DNA from: Rhodanobacter soli | Lineage (GTDB): Bacteria; Pseudomonadota; Gammaproteobacteria; Xanthomonadales; Rhodanobacteraceae | NCBI RefSeq assembly: GCF_040548735.1 | Contig: NZ_JBEPSD010000001.1 | Span: forward strand, 310,001 to 374,000 | Reading direction: 5' to 3' | DNA: 64,000 bases | Shown here: piece by piece, positions 10,043-24,175 of the stretch | Layout of the letters: each line of letters begins with the position of its first letter | How positions within the stretch are numbered: position 1 is the stretch's first letter | Program-made: the position numbers and the translations under genes | The notes under the pieces: model-generated | Told to the model about the DNA's origin: nothing | The model's database searches: none | The model's input: the letters and a program-made list of their open reading frames with translations, nothing else

Positions 10043-11721
10043 GCAACCAGCTCGGCGGGAATGCGCCGCGACGGCAGCGGCGCGAGGATGCCGGCGCGCA
10101 GCAGGAAATCGCCGAAGCCCTCGCCGTCCGCACGTTCGGCGGCGTATCGCGCGAACAGCGGGTCGAGTGCGGCAAGGATCGCCGCCTCGTCCACGTTCTC
10201 GCGATACACCTGATTCAGCCGCTGGCCGCTGAAGTCCGCGCCGAGGCGCAGGTCGTAACGACCCGGTCCGCGCCCGACCAGGGCGATCTCGCCCAGGTAC
10301 GGCCGCGAGCAGCCGTTCGGGCAACCGGATAGGCGCAGCAGCATCGGCGCGTCAGCCAGGCCATGGTGCTGGAGCCGCGCCTCGAGCTTCGGCAGCAATG
10401 ACGGCAGGTAACGCTCGCTTTCGGCCATCGCCAGGCCGCAGGTGGGCAGCGCGACGCAGGCAATCGCGTGGCGGCGGATCGCGCTCTGTCTCGTGTAGCC
10501 GTCCAGCCCGTACTCGCGCACGATCGCGTCGATGCGCCCGCGATCGGGCGCGGCGACGTTCGCCACGATCACGTTCTGGTTGCAGGTCAGGCGGAAGTCG
10601 CCGGCATGTACCCCGGCCAGCTCGCGCAAGCCGCTGAGCCAGCGCCGCTCGCCCACGTCGGCGAGCCGGCCGGATTCGATATGCAGGGTGAGATGCCAAC
10701 GACGGTCGTGGCCCTCGACCCAGCCGTAACGGTCGCCGTTGTGTTCGAAGTGGTAGTCGCGCGCCGGTGCCAGCGTGTAGCCGAGGCGCGATTCCAGCTC
10801 CGCCTTGAACACATCCAGACCGCGATGGTCGAGCGTGTACTTCAGCCGCGCGTGTTGGCGTTCGGCGCGATCGCCCCAGTCGCGCTGCACGGCGATCACC
10901 GTCTCTGCCACGCCGAACAGTTGCTCCGGCGTCACGAAGCCGATCACGCTGGCCAGCCGCGGATAGGTGCTGGGGTCGCCGTGGGTGGCGCCCATGCCGC
11001 CGCCGACGGCGATGTTGAAACCGCGCAGTTCGCCCTGCTCGATGATCGCGACCAAGCCCAGGTCCTGCGCGAACACGTCGATGTCGTTGAGCGGCGGGAT
11101 CGCCAGGCCGATCTTGAACTTGCGCGGCAGGTAGGTGGCGCCATACAGCGATTCGACGTCCTCAGCGACAAGCTTCTCGCCGTCCAGCCAGATCTCGTGG
11201 TAGGCACGGGTCTTCGGCGCCAGTTCGGCGGACAGGCGGGCGGCCCAGGCATACGCCTCGGCATGCGCGGCCGACTCGACCGGGTTCGCCGTGCTGACCA
11301 CGTTGCGCACCACGTCGCCGCAGGCAGCGACGGTCGTGGCCAGCGCCTCATGGATCGCCGCGATGGTGGGTTTGAGCCGGCGCTTGATGATGCCGTGCCA
11401 CTGGAACGTCTGCCGCGTGGTGATGCGCAGCGAACCACTGGCGTAGTCGCGGGCGATGCGGTCGAACACCAGCCACTGCGCTGGCGTCACCACGCCGCCG
11501 GGCAGGCGTGCGCGCAGCATGAAGGCGTAGGCCGGCTCCAGTTTCTGCCGGCGGCGCTCCTCGCGCAGGTCGCGGTCGTCCTGCTGGTAGCTGCCGTGGA
11601 ACTTCAGCAGCTTGGTGTCGTCGTCGCCGATCGCGCCGGTGACCGGATCGGCCAGGCCTTCGGCGATGCCGCCGCGCAGGAAGCGGCTGGCCGCCTTGAC
11701 GTGTTCGAGATGAGAGGTCAT
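10039..11721 (-). CDS. cysI: Sulfite reductase hemoprotein (beta) subunit
   Basis: CysI carries the siroheme and 4Fe-4S cluster that reduce sulfite to sulfide with six electrons delivered by CysJ. The 560-residue protein has the two cysteine pairs that bind the coupled cofactor, [10 protein letters not shown] and [11 protein letters not shown], near the C-terminus, and the typical [12 protein letters not shown] segment. The start is taken at ATG 11721 (MTSHLEHVK); a GTG at 11784 would add 21 residues, but those codons come from a repeated hairpin element and are probably not translated. It lies 84 bp after cysJ and overlaps cysH by 4 bp. Confidence 0.94.
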   Translation of the reverse strand: MTSHLEHVKAASRFLRGGIAEGLADPVTGAIGDDDTKLLKFHGSYQQDDRDLREERRRQKLEPAYAFMLRARLPGGVVTPAQWLVFDRIARDYASGSLRITTRQTFQWHGIIKRRLKPTIAAIHEALATTVAACGDVVRNVVSTANPVESAAHAEAYAWAARLSAELAPKTRAYHEIWLDGEKLVAEDVESLYGATYLPRKFKIGLAIPPLNDIDVFAQDLGLVAIIEQGELRGFNIAVGGGMGATHGDPSTYPRLASVIGFVTPEQLFGVAETVIAVQRDWGDRAERQHARLKYTLDHRGLDVFKAELESRLGYTLAPARDYHFEHNGDRYGWVEGHDRRWHLTLHIESGRLADVGERRWLSGLRELAGVHAGDFRLTCNQNVIVANVAAPDRGRIDAIVREYGLDGYTRQSAIRRHAIACVALPTCGLAMAESERYLPSLLPKLEARLQHHGLADAPMLLRLSGCPNGCSRPYLGEIALVGRGPGRYDLRLGADFSGQRLNQVYRENVDEAAILAALDPLFARYAAERADGEGFGDFLLRAGILAPLPSRRIPAELVA

Positions 11722-11743
11722 GGGGATAATTGCTTTCTCTGAA

Positions 11744-11795
11744 AGTGCGGCCAGGGATGGCCGCTTCTTGACTTTCGCGTTCACGGACGAACGCA
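11744..11795 (+). repeat. Two-hairpin intergenic repeat, copy A (cysJ-cysI)
   Basis: This 52-bp element has stem 1 GCGGCCA/TGGCCGC (11747-11764) and stem 2 GCGTTC/GAACGC (11777-11794). A second copy at 34682-34733 matches 44 of 52 positions, and one pair in stem 1 changes G-C to C-G, keeping pairing. It fills the gap in front of the cysI start on the strand opposite to the gene. Function unknown. Confidence 0.8.
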
Positions 11796-11805
11796 GGAAT
11801 GAAGG

Positions 11806-13611
11806 TCAGTACACGTCGCGGGCGTAGCGGCCCTGCTGCAGGAGTTCGCCGAGCCAGGCTTGCGCCGCCTCGGCAGAGTGGCCGCCGTGGGCTGCGATCA
11901 CGTCGACCAAGGTGGCGTGGACATCGCGCGCCATGTGTTTTGAATCGCCGCAGACATAGATGTGTGCGCCGCCTTCCAGCCACGCGTGCAGTTCGGCGCC
12001 CCGCTCGCGCAGGCGCTGCTGTATGTAGGTTTTTTGCTCGGAGTCTCTCGAGAACGCCAGGTCCAGCCGGTGCAGCGAGCCGTCCTGCAGCGCCTGCTGC
12101 CACTCCACCTGATAGAGGAAGTCGCTGGCGAAATGGCGGTTGCCGAAGAACAGCCAGTTGCGGCCCGTGGCGGCGCTCTCGCGGCGCTCCTGCACGAACG
12201 CACGGAACGGCGCCACGCCGGTGCCCGGGCCGATCATGATGATGTCGCGCGAGTCGTCGGCGGGCAGGCGAAAGCGTTCGTTCGGCTCGATGAACACCGG
12301 CAACCGACCGTCTTCGGCGGTCGCGGCCAGCAAGCTCGACGCCGCACCCCAATGCGCGCTGCCGTGCGCCTCGTAGTCGACCACGGCCACCGTCAGGTGC
12401 ACTTCCTCGCCCACCGCCTTCGGGCTGGAGGCAATCGAATACAGCCGCGGCGCCAGCGGCCGCAGCGCGGCCAGCATGGCCTCGGGCCGCCATGCCGCCG
12501 GGTAGCGGCGCAGCAGGTCGATCGGCTGGTCGTCGGCCAGCATGGCGGCGAGCTGCGTCGACTGTTCCGGCTGCAGCAGCCGGGCCAGCGCATCGTGGCC
12601 ACCGGCGGCCGCCAACGCAGCGATGAAGCCGCGGTGCAGCCGGGTGATCTCGCGCTCGCGATCCAGCCATTGCCGCAGTGGCAGCGTGCGGCCCTGGTGG
12701 GCCACCTCCTGCGCGCCGTCCAGCTGCAGAACCTCCAGCCACTGCCCGACCAGCGCCGGCGGGTTGCGCGGCCATACGCCCAGCGCATCGCCGGGCTGGT
12801 AATGCAGGCCGGAGCCTTCCAGCGACAACTCGACGTGGCGCACGTCGCGCCCGCTGTCGCGCCCGACGATGCGTTGGTTGGCCAGCACGGTGGCGGCGAA
12901 CGGCTGCTCGCGGGAATACGCACTGCGGCTCGGCACGGCATGCAACGGCGTTGCCCGCGCCGGCGGGCCGACCTGCTTCAACAATTCGCGGACCCGATCC
13001 AGCGCCTGCTCCGTCCACGGCGTCGCGACCGCCTCGATCTCCACGTCCGCTTCGCCGAATGCGCTGAAGCGGGTGGCGCCCAGTTCGGCCAGCCGCGCAT
13101 CGAGCCGGCGCCCGATCGTGCAGAACTGCGGATAGCTGGAATCGCCCAGGCCCAGCACGGCGAACTGCAACGCCGGCAGCTTCGGCGCACGCTTGCCGGT
13201 GATGAACTCGAACAGGCCGCGTGCATCGTCCGGCGGCTCGCCGTCGCCCTGGGTGCTGATCACCAGCAACAGGTGGCGCTCCTGCGCCAGCTCGCGCTGC
13301 GGGTAAGCATCGGCACGCAGCAGCCGCACCGGCAGGCCGGCCGCTTCGCTGCGACTGGCCAGTTGCGCGGCGACGCGCTTCGCGTTGCCGGTCTGGCTAC
13401 CGTAGACGATGCTCAGACGCTCGGCCACCTTGCCCGCCGGCGCCGCGGCCACCGGGCCGCTTCGCTGCGCCTGCCCGGCCTGCGCCGCACTCCAGGCGGC
13501 GACCCAGTACAGCTGCGCCGCGGTCAACCCCTCCAGGTCCCGGGCCAGCCTGGCAAGCTTCTCCGCGCCTGGCGCAGTCGCGGAAAGGTCCGTTGCAACG
13601 ACAGAATTCAC
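11806..13611 (-). CDS. cysJ: Sulfite reductase flavoprotein (alpha) subunit
   Basis: CysJ passes electrons from NADPH through FAD and FMN to CysI. The 601-residue length is close to the 599 of E. coli. In order it has an N-terminal lead, a flavodoxin domain with the FMN loop VYGSQTGNAKRVA and STQGDGEPPDD, an FAD-binding domain with RLYSIASSP, and an NADPH-binding domain with MIGPGTGVAPFRAF and YVCGD. The start is a GTG at 13611, preceded by GGAGA. The longer upstream frame runs through a perfect operator-like dyad and is rejected. It is the first gene of cysJ-cysI-cysH-sat/cysC. Confidence 0.94.
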   Translation of the reverse strand: MNSVVATDLSATAPGAEKLARLARDLEGLTAAQLYWVAAWSAAQAGQAQRSGPVAAAPAGKVAERLSIVYGSQTGNAKRVAAQLASRSEAAGLPVRLLRADAYPQRELAQERHLLLVISTQGDGEPPDDARGLFEFITGKRAPKLPALQFAVLGLGDSSYPQFCTIGRRLDARLAELGATRFSAFGEADVEIEAVATPWTEQALDRVRELLKQVGPPARATPLHAVPSRSAYSREQPFAATVLANQRIVGRDSGRDVRHVELSLEGSGLHYQPGDALGVWPRNPPALVGQWLEVLQLDGAQEVAHQGRTLPLRQWLDREREITRLHRGFIAALAAAGGHDALARLLQPEQSTQLAAMLADDQPIDLLRRYPAAWRPEAMLAALRPLAPRLYSIASSPKAVGEEVHLTVAVVDYEAHGSAHWGAASSLLAATAEDGRLPVFIEPNERFRLPADDSRDIIMIGPGTGVAPFRAFVQERRESAATGRNWLFFGNRHFASDFLYQVEWQQALQDGSLHRLDLAFSRDSEQKTYIQQRLRERGAELHAWLEGGAHIYVCGDSKHMARDVHATLVDVIAAHGGHSAEAAQAWLGELLQQGRYARDVY

Positions 13612-13621
13612 GTTATCTCCG

Positions 13622-13651
13622 TTTGGACGTCTATACGGTTTGACGTCCAAA
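13622..13651. promoter_or_regulatory. Perfect 10-bp dyad in front of cysJ
   Basis: Arms TTTGGACGTC (13622-13631) and GACGTCCAAA (13642-13651) are exact reverse complements around 10 bp. The left arm and spacer contain GACGTCTATAC, the reverse complement of an 11-mer in the cysG/cysB gap. The dyad ends 10 bp before the cysJ GTG codon, over the likely transcript start or leader. A dimeric regulator of the cys regulon is the likely binder. Confidence 0.65.
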
Positions 13652-13814
13652 TTATTTTTTAACGCGCCACATGGGAAAGGATCTGTCGGCATGTGCTTAT
13701 GCCGCCGCCTTATGTTCCGGCTGCCGGCGTGGGTCGACGTCCCGGCCGGCCCGACCACCGCGGCAAGGCTCGTCTGTCGACACCGCCGCCACCTGGCGCG
13801 GCTACAATGCGCGG

Positions 13815-15011
13815 ATGACCAAACCAGCCCCCTTTCCGATCGAAGTCCGCGGCTCCGCCAGGCAGCCGCTGGGCATGTCGCCCGCCCGTTTCCTGCGCGA
13901 CTACTGGCAGAAGCGCCCGTTGCTGATCCGCAGCGCCTTCCCCGGCTTTCAGCCGCCGCTGCAGCCGGACGATCTGGCCGGCCTGGCCTGCGAACCGGCC
14001 GCGCTGGCCCGGCTGATCGTGCACGACGAGAAACGAGACCGCTGGCACGTCAACCCCGGCCCGCTGAGCGAAGCCGACTTCGCCAAGACCCCGGACAGCC
14101 ACTGGACCCTGCTGGTGCAGGATGTCGACAAGTGGGACGCGGACGTCGCCGGCCTGCTGCAGCACTTCGGCTTCCTGCCGAGCTGGCGCGTGGACGACGT
14201 GATGGTCTCCTACGCCGAGCCCGGTGGCGGCGTCGGCGCCCATGTCGACCAGTACGACGTGTTCCTGCTGCAGGGCCTGGGCCAGCGCCACTGGGCGATC
14301 AGCGACGATCCGCTGGCGCCGAAGGCATTCCGCCACGACGTCGAACTCAAGCAGCTGGTGCACTTCGAGCCGACCCACGAATGGCTGCTGGAACCGGGCG
14401 ACATGCTGTACCTGCCGCCGGGCGTGCCGCACGATGGCGTGGCGTTCGGCGGCCCGTGCATGACGTTCTCAATCGGCATGCGCGCGCCGTCGCAGGCCGA
14501 GCTGACCGGCGACCTGGCCGACTTCATCGCCGAGCACCTGCCCGAAGAATTGCGCTACGCCGACCCGGACCTGAAGCCGGCCACCGCCACCGGCGAGATC
14601 GACCGCGCCGCGATCGAGCGCCTGAAGGACGCGCTGCCGTTCGCCGCCGCCCTGCGCGACGACATGCTGCACGACTGGTTCGGCCGCTTCATCACGCGCT
14701 ACCGCAACGCGCAGACACCGGCGCCGCTGGAAAAACCGCTGGGCGAGGCCGCGCTGGCCAAACAGCTCGACGCCGGCGCGCAGTTGCTGCGCCACCCCTG
14801 GTCGCGGCTGGCGTGGAGCCGCGGCAAGTCCGCCTGCACGCTGTACGCCAGCGGCCACGCCTACCCTGCCACGCCCGCGCTGGCACAGCAGTTGTGCGAG
14901 CAGCGCGCACTCACCGTCGACCGCAAGCTCGACGCCGTCGAACGCGACCTGCTGCTGGCCCTGGTCAACGACGGCCACCTGCTGCCACGCAAGTCACGCC
15001 GACGCCGATGA
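13815..15011 (+). CDS. roxA: Cupin ribosomal-protein oxygenase (50S L16 arginine hydroxylase type)
   Basis: A 398-residue JmjC-like cupin of the RoxA/YcfD family, 2-oxoglutarate and Fe(II)-dependent enzymes that in E. coli hydroxylate an arginine of ribosomal protein L16. The iron-binding H-x-D of GAHVDQYDVFLLQ and the distal His of LPPGVPHDG are visible. The C-terminal part (winged-helix-like in the family) is present and ends in a basic KSRRRR tail. The ATG at 13815 gives the family length. Its stop overlaps the start of the next gene by 4 bp, so the two are probably translated together. It is divergent from cysJ. Confidence 0.88.
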   Translation: MTKPAPFPIEVRGSARQPLGMSPARFLRDYWQKRPLLIRSAFPGFQPPLQPDDLAGLACEPAALARLIVHDEKRDRWHVNPGPLSEADFAKTPDSHWTLLVQDVDKWDADVAGLLQHFGFLPSWRVDDVMVSYAEPGGGVGAHVDQYDVFLLQGLGQRHWAISDDPLAPKAFRHDVELKQLVHFEPTHEWLLEPGDMLYLPPGVPHDGVAFGGPCMTFSIGMRAPSQAELTGDLADFIAEHLPEELRYADPDLKPATATGEIDRAAIERLKDALPFAAALRDDMLHDWFGRFITRYRNAQTPAPLEKPLGEAALAKQLDAGAQLLRHPWSRLAWSRGKSACTLYASGHAYPATPALAQQLCEQRALTVDRKLDAVERDLLLALVNDGHLLPRKSRRRR

Positions 15012-15958
15012 AGCTGCAGGACTTCCACGTCGAGATCGCCGACTGGTCACGCGAGGACCAGCGCACCGCCCTGCTCGACCTGCGCGGCACCGTGTTCATC
15101 CAGGAACAGGGCGTGCCCGAGCAGCGCGAGCGCGACGGGCTCGATGGGGATTGCTGGCACGTGCTGGCGCGCGACGACGCCGGCCGGCCGATCGGTTGCG
15201 GCCGGCTCACGCCGGCGCACAAGATCGGCCGCATGGCCGTGCTGCGGGAGTGGCGCAGTCGCGGCGTCGGCGCGGCGTTGTTGCGCGAACTGGTCGCCCG
15301 TGCCCGCGCGCAGGGCTGGCCGGAAGTGGCGCTGGACGCCCAGGTCAGCGCCATCGGCTTCTACGAGCGCGAGGATTTCGTCGCGTACGGCGAGGAGTTC
15401 GAGGACGCCGGCCTGCCGCACCGGGCGATGCGTCTGGGCCTGCTCGCGGATACCGACGAAACGAAGCCGCTGCGCGACCTCGGCGTGCTGCCCGCCGGCA
15501 CGCGCGGCGAGACGGCCGAAGCGCGCCGGCAACTGCTGGGCGACGCGCGGCACCGGCTGTCGATCTATCTGCCGCTGCTGGGCAACGACAACTACGCCAG
15601 CGCGGAAGAGCTGGCCGAACTGCGGCGCATCGCGATCTCCGGCCGCGGCGCGCAGATCCGCGTCCTGCTGCACGACCCGGCCGCCGCGCTGCGCAACGAC
15701 CATCGGCTGGTCGCGCTGGCGCAGCGCCTGTCCAGTGCGATCCAGATCCGCACGCCGGTGGAGGAGGCCGACCTGGCCTACATCTCGGCCTACCTGCTCA
15801 ACGACGCCGGCGGCTATCTGTTCCTGCCCGAGGCGGATCGCGCCCAGGGCCGCGCCGCCCGCCACGACCGCGCCAGCCAGGCGCCGCTGCAGCAGCACTT
15901 CGACGAGGTGTGGGAGCGCGCCGAACCGGCCAGCGAACTGCAGGCGCTGGGCATTTAG
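15008..15958 (+). CDS. GNAT acetyltransferase with an extra C-terminal domain
   Basis: A 316-residue protein. Residues 1-145 form a GNAT N-acetyltransferase domain of the ElaA-like type: FIQEQGVPEQRE near 30-41, the acetyl-CoA loop RSRGVGA at 83-89, and GFYEREDFVAYGEEFEDAGLPHRAM as the end of the fold. Residues from about 150 on form a separate domain (ARHRLSIYLPLLGNDNYAS...ISGRGAQIRVLLHDP...) that resembles the scaffold seen in phospholipase-D-like or DUF proteins of Xanthomonadales, but without a visible HKD motif. The acceptor is unknown. It is coupled to roxA by an ATGA overlap, hinting at a related, perhaps ribosome-linked, role. Confidence 0.82.
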   Translation: MKLQDFHVEIADWSREDQRTALLDLRGTVFIQEQGVPEQRERDGLDGDCWHVLARDDAGRPIGCGRLTPAHKIGRMAVLREWRSRGVGAALLRELVARARAQGWPEVALDAQVSAIGFYEREDFVAYGEEFEDAGLPHRAMRLGLLADTDETKPLRDLGVLPAGTRGETAEARRQLLGDARHRLSIYLPLLGNDNYASAEELAELRRIAISGRGAQIRVLLHDPAAALRNDHRLVALAQRLSSAIQIRTPVEEADLAYISAYLLNDAGGYLFLPEADRAQGRAARHDRASQAPLQQHFDEVWERAEPASELQALGI

Positions 15959-16113
15959 TCGACACCAGCTGAACACTGGCTGGCCCGGCATCCGCGCCAC
16001 CCATTTGCCCACGGTCAGGACAAAAGCGCATGAAACCCGCGGCCTGGGACGAAATGCCCGTTAGACCATCGTCGGATGGACCGGCCAAAGGGGCATTCCA
16101 GCCGGGTCGCGGG

Positions 16114-16144
16114 TTGCCGCGTCGCAGCAGGCAAAGGCTATAAT
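16114..16144 (+). promoter_or_regulatory. Candidate sigma-70 promoter of sucAB
   Basis: A perfect -10 TATAAT lies at 16139-16144, with TTGCCG at 16114-16119 as a possible -35 at a long 19-bp spacing. Transcription would start near 16151, leaving about 114 nt of leader before the sucA GTG. The rest of the 15959-16264 gap shows no gene. Confidence 0.55.
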
Positions 16145-16264
16145 TGTCCGGATTCTCCCCAGCCATCCGTACAAACGGCCTGTCGGGCTTGAAAACCGAC
16201 CGGAAACCGCGACTTCAAAGGTCACACGGATCGCTGCAAGCATCCCTTCCCTGCCGGTGGTGAC

Positions 16265-19105
<2,841 letters not shown>

Positions 19106-19112
19106 GACAAGC

Positions 19113-21890
<2,778 letters not shown>

Positions 21891-21910
21891 CCGGCGCAAG
21901 CCGGTTGGCG

Positions 21911-21948
21911 ACGGCCCGCTCGTGGCAACACAGGCGGGCCGTTTTCTT
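21911..21948 (+). terminator. Rho-independent terminator after lpdA
   Basis: Stem ACGGCCCGC (21911-21919) pairs with GCGGGCCGT (21934-21942) and is followed by TTTTCTTT. It lies 20 bp after the lpdA stop and closes the sucA-sucB-lpdA unit. Confidence 0.85.
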
Positions 21949-21962
21949 TGAAAGAAACGAAT

Positions 21963-22022
21963 GGAGAGGAGTGAGAAACGAGAGAGAGCATGCAAGCGCA
22001 CACTCTTTTCTCACTCCTCTCC
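21963..22022. repeat. GGAGTGAGAAA-type inverted repeat, copy 1
   Basis: Arms GGAGAGGAGTGAGAAA (21963-21978) and TTTCTCACTCCTCTCC (22007-22022) are exact reverse complements (16 bp) around a 28-nt loop. A related element with 12-bp arms lies at 36544-36594. Two copies in one window point to a dispersed REP-like family. Confidence 0.8.
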
Positions 22023-22043
22023 ACTCTCCACTCAGGTAAGCCC

Positions 22044-22640
22044 ATGCCCCAACCTACCGCCATCTGCGTCTACTGCGGCTCCAGCAGCGGCAGGCATCCC
22101 GAGTACGCCGAGCAGGCACGCGCCTTCGGTACGGAAATGGCCCGGCGCGGCATCGCGCTGGTCTACGGCGGCGGCAAGGTCGGCCTGATGGGCGTGGTGG
22201 CCGACGCGGTGCTCGCCGGCGGCGGCAAGGTGGTCGGGGTGATCCCGCGCCAACTGGTGGAACTCGAGGTGGCCCATCCTGGCCTGAGCGAGCTGGTCGT
22301 GGTCGAGACCATGCACCAGCGCAAGACGCGCATGTACGAACTGTCCGACGCCTTCGTGGCCCTGCCCGGCGGCTTCGGCACGATGGACGAGATGTTCGAG
22401 ATGCTGACCTGGGCGCAACTGGGCCTGCACCGCTATCCCTGCGCCTTCCTCGACGTGCGCGGCTACTACCGCGACCTGCGCACGATGATGGAGCACATGG
22501 TCGAGGAGAACTTCGTGCGTCCCGAGCAGCGCGACAGCATCTGGTTCGGCGACGACATGCCCACCCTGTTCGACTGGATGCAGGCCTACCAGGGCAGCTA
22601 CATTCCCAAGTGGATCGACACCAGCAGCGTCAGCGCCTGA
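22044..22640 (+). CDS. LOG-family protein (TIGR00730), likely nucleotide hydrolase
   Basis: A 198-residue Rossmann-like protein with the family signature PGGFGTMDEMFEMLTWAQ (the PGGxGTxxE motif) and the N-terminal CVYCGSSSG phosphate loop. Members of the LOG (lonely guy) family release bases from nucleoside 5'-monophosphates, including cytokinin ribotides, in plants and some bacteria. The physiological substrate in this organism is unknown. The start is ATG 22044 (MPQPTAICVYCGSS); an earlier in-frame ATG lies inside the upstream repeat and is rejected. It is followed after 22 bp by the acuI-like gene. Confidence 0.9.
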   Translation: MPQPTAICVYCGSSSGRHPEYAEQARAFGTEMARRGIALVYGGGKVGLMGVVADAVLAGGGKVVGVIPRQLVELEVAHPGLSELVVVETMHQRKTRMYELSDAFVALPGGFGTMDEMFEMLTWAQLGLHRYPCAFLDVRGYYRDLRTMMEHMVEENFVRPEQRDSIWFGDDMPTLFDWMQAYQGSYIPKWIDTSSVSA

Positions 22641-22662
22641 ACGACCGCCGAGGGACATCGAG

Positions 22663-23661
22663 ATGACCAGCTTCCGCGCGTTCCGCATCCACAATGACGA
22701 CGCCGGCTACCGCGCCGGCATCGAGACCATGCATACCGGCGCACTGTCGCCCGGCGAAGTGCTGATCAAGGTTGCGTACTCCTCGGTCAACTATAAGGAT
22801 GCGCTGGCCGGCACCGGCAAGGGCCGCATCCTGCGCACCTACCCGCTCAATGGCGGCATCGACGTGGCCGGTCACGTGGTCGCCTCGACCGATCCCGCAT
22901 TCAGGGAAGGCGACGCGGTGCTGTGCACCGGCAGCGGCCTGTCCGAAACGCGCGACGGCGGCTACGGTGAATACGCGCGCCTCGACGCGCGCTGGACGAT
23001 CCCGCTGCCGGCGGGCCTGAGCCTGCGCGACAGCATGATCATCGGCACCGCCGGATTCACCGCCGCGCTGGCCCTGCTGCGCATGCAGGACAACCGGCAG
23101 AGGCCGGCACTGGGGCCGATCGCGGTGACCGGCGCCAGCGGTGGCGTCGGCATGCTGGCGATCGACATCTTCAGCCGTGCCGGCTACGAAGTGCACGCCA
23201 TCAGCGGCAAGGCCGATCACTTCGATGTCCTGCGCAGCCTTGGCGCCAGCGAGTGCATCGACCGCCACCAGCTCGCCTTCAGCGGCAAGCCGATGGACTC
23301 GGCCCGCTTCGGCGGCGCGCTGGACAACGTCGGCGGCGCCATGCTGAGCGGCCTGCTGCCGCTGATTCATCCGTACGGCAACGTGGCGATCTGCGGCAAC
23401 GCCGGCGGCATCGCCTTCGACAGCACGGTGATGCCGTTCATCATCCGCGGCGCCAGCCTGCTCGGGATCGCCTCGGCCGGCACCGCGCGCGATCTCCGCG
23501 ACCGCATCTGGCGGCACCTCGCCAACGACTGGAAACCCAAGCACCTGGATCGCATCGCCACGCGTGAAGCGGGCCTCGACGAACTGCCCGGCGTGTTTGC
23601 GCGTATGCTCGCTGGCGACTCGTTCGGGCGCACACTGGTGCGCATCGAAGGCACGGTTTGA
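22663..23661 (+). CDS. acuI: AcuI/YhdH-family acrylyl-CoA reductase-like oxidoreductase
   Basis: A 332-residue zinc-free medium-chain reductase. The family N-terminus (SFRAFRIHNDDAGYRAGIETM), the substrate-domain block SSVNYKDALAGTGKGRILRTYPLNGGIDVAG, and the NADPH loop TGASGGVGMLAIDIF are present. Characterised relatives reduce acrylyl-CoA to propionyl-CoA and detoxify this reactive thioester. A good ribosome site (GAGGGA) precedes the ATG. It shares direction and close spacing with the LOG gene. The function rests on family similarity, since related YhdH proteins may use other enoyl substrates. Confidence 0.85.
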   Translation: MTSFRAFRIHNDDAGYRAGIETMHTGALSPGEVLIKVAYSSVNYKDALAGTGKGRILRTYPLNGGIDVAGHVVASTDPAFREGDAVLCTGSGLSETRDGGYGEYARLDARWTIPLPAGLSLRDSMIIGTAGFTAALALLRMQDNRQRPALGPIAVTGASGGVGMLAIDIFSRAGYEVHAISGKADHFDVLRSLGASECIDRHQLAFSGKPMDSARFGGALDNVGGAMLSGLLPLIHPYGNVAICGNAGGIAFDSTVMPFIIRGASLLGIASAGTARDLRDRIWRHLANDWKPKHLDRIATREAGLDELPGVFARMLAGDSFGRTLVRIEGTV

Positions 23662-23730
23662 CGAAACCGCGCTTGGAAGTACCATCACCACGGCTTAGAA
23701 TCAACGAAACTCGCAGGGGACTAACACCTT

Positions 23731-24096
23731 ATGGCACGCATCCTGATCGTCGACGACTCCCCGTCGCAATTGCTGGGTATCAAGCGGATCGTCGAAAAAC
23801 TCGGGCATGAAACCCTCTCGGCCGAAGACGGCGCCGCCGGCGTGGAAGTGGCCAAGCAGGAAATGCCCGACCTGATCCTGATGGATGTGGTGATGCCCAA
23901 CCTCAACGGCTTCCAGGCCACCCGCACGATCAGCAAGAACGCCGAAACGGCGCATATCCCGATCATCCTGGTGACCACCAAGGATCAGGAAACCGACAAG
24001 GTCTGGGGCATGCGCCAGGGCGCCAAGGCCTATGTGACGAAGCCGATCAAGGAAGAGGAACTGGTCAAGGCGCTGCAGGAATTCCTGCCGGGCTGA
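23731..24096 (+). CDS. pilH: Single-domain response regulator, PilH-like
   Basis: A 121-residue CheY-like receiver with no output domain. The acidic pair IVDDS (D8, D9), the phosphoacceptor D52 in LILMDVVMP, the conserved Thr of ILVTTKD and the Lys of VTKPIKEEE are all in place. It closely resembles PilH, the receiver that works with PilG downstream of the twitching-motility histidine kinase ChpA. No pilG or chemotaxis gene lies beside it. A strong hairpin terminator follows. Confidence 0.85.
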   Translation: MARILIVDDSPSQLLGIKRIVEKLGHETLSAEDGAAGVEVAKQEMPDLILMDVVMPNLNGFQATRTISKNAETAHIPIILVTTKDQETDKVWGMRQGAKAYVTKPIKEEELVKALQEFLPG

Positions 24097-24130
24097 TCGT
24101 TGCCGACCCAGGTTCTCAGCTTCGCAAAAA

Positions 24131-24153
24131 ACGGCGCCCGCAGGCGCCGTTTT
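24131..24153. terminator. Hairpin terminator between pilH and the DnaJ-like gene
   Basis: Stem ACGGCGCC (24131-24138) pairs with GGCGCCGT (24143-24150), flanked by an A-run on the left (24126-24131) and TTTT on the right, so it can act on both strands between these convergent genes. Confidence 0.85.
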
Positions 24154-24175
24154 CGTTTGCACCGGCCGCGGCGAC

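Noticed and set aside
11722-11784. N-terminal extension of CysI from a GTG at 11784
   Set aside because: The extra codons fall within the two-hairpin repeat, which occurs elsewhere in a non-coding gap, and the family start matches the ATG at 11721.
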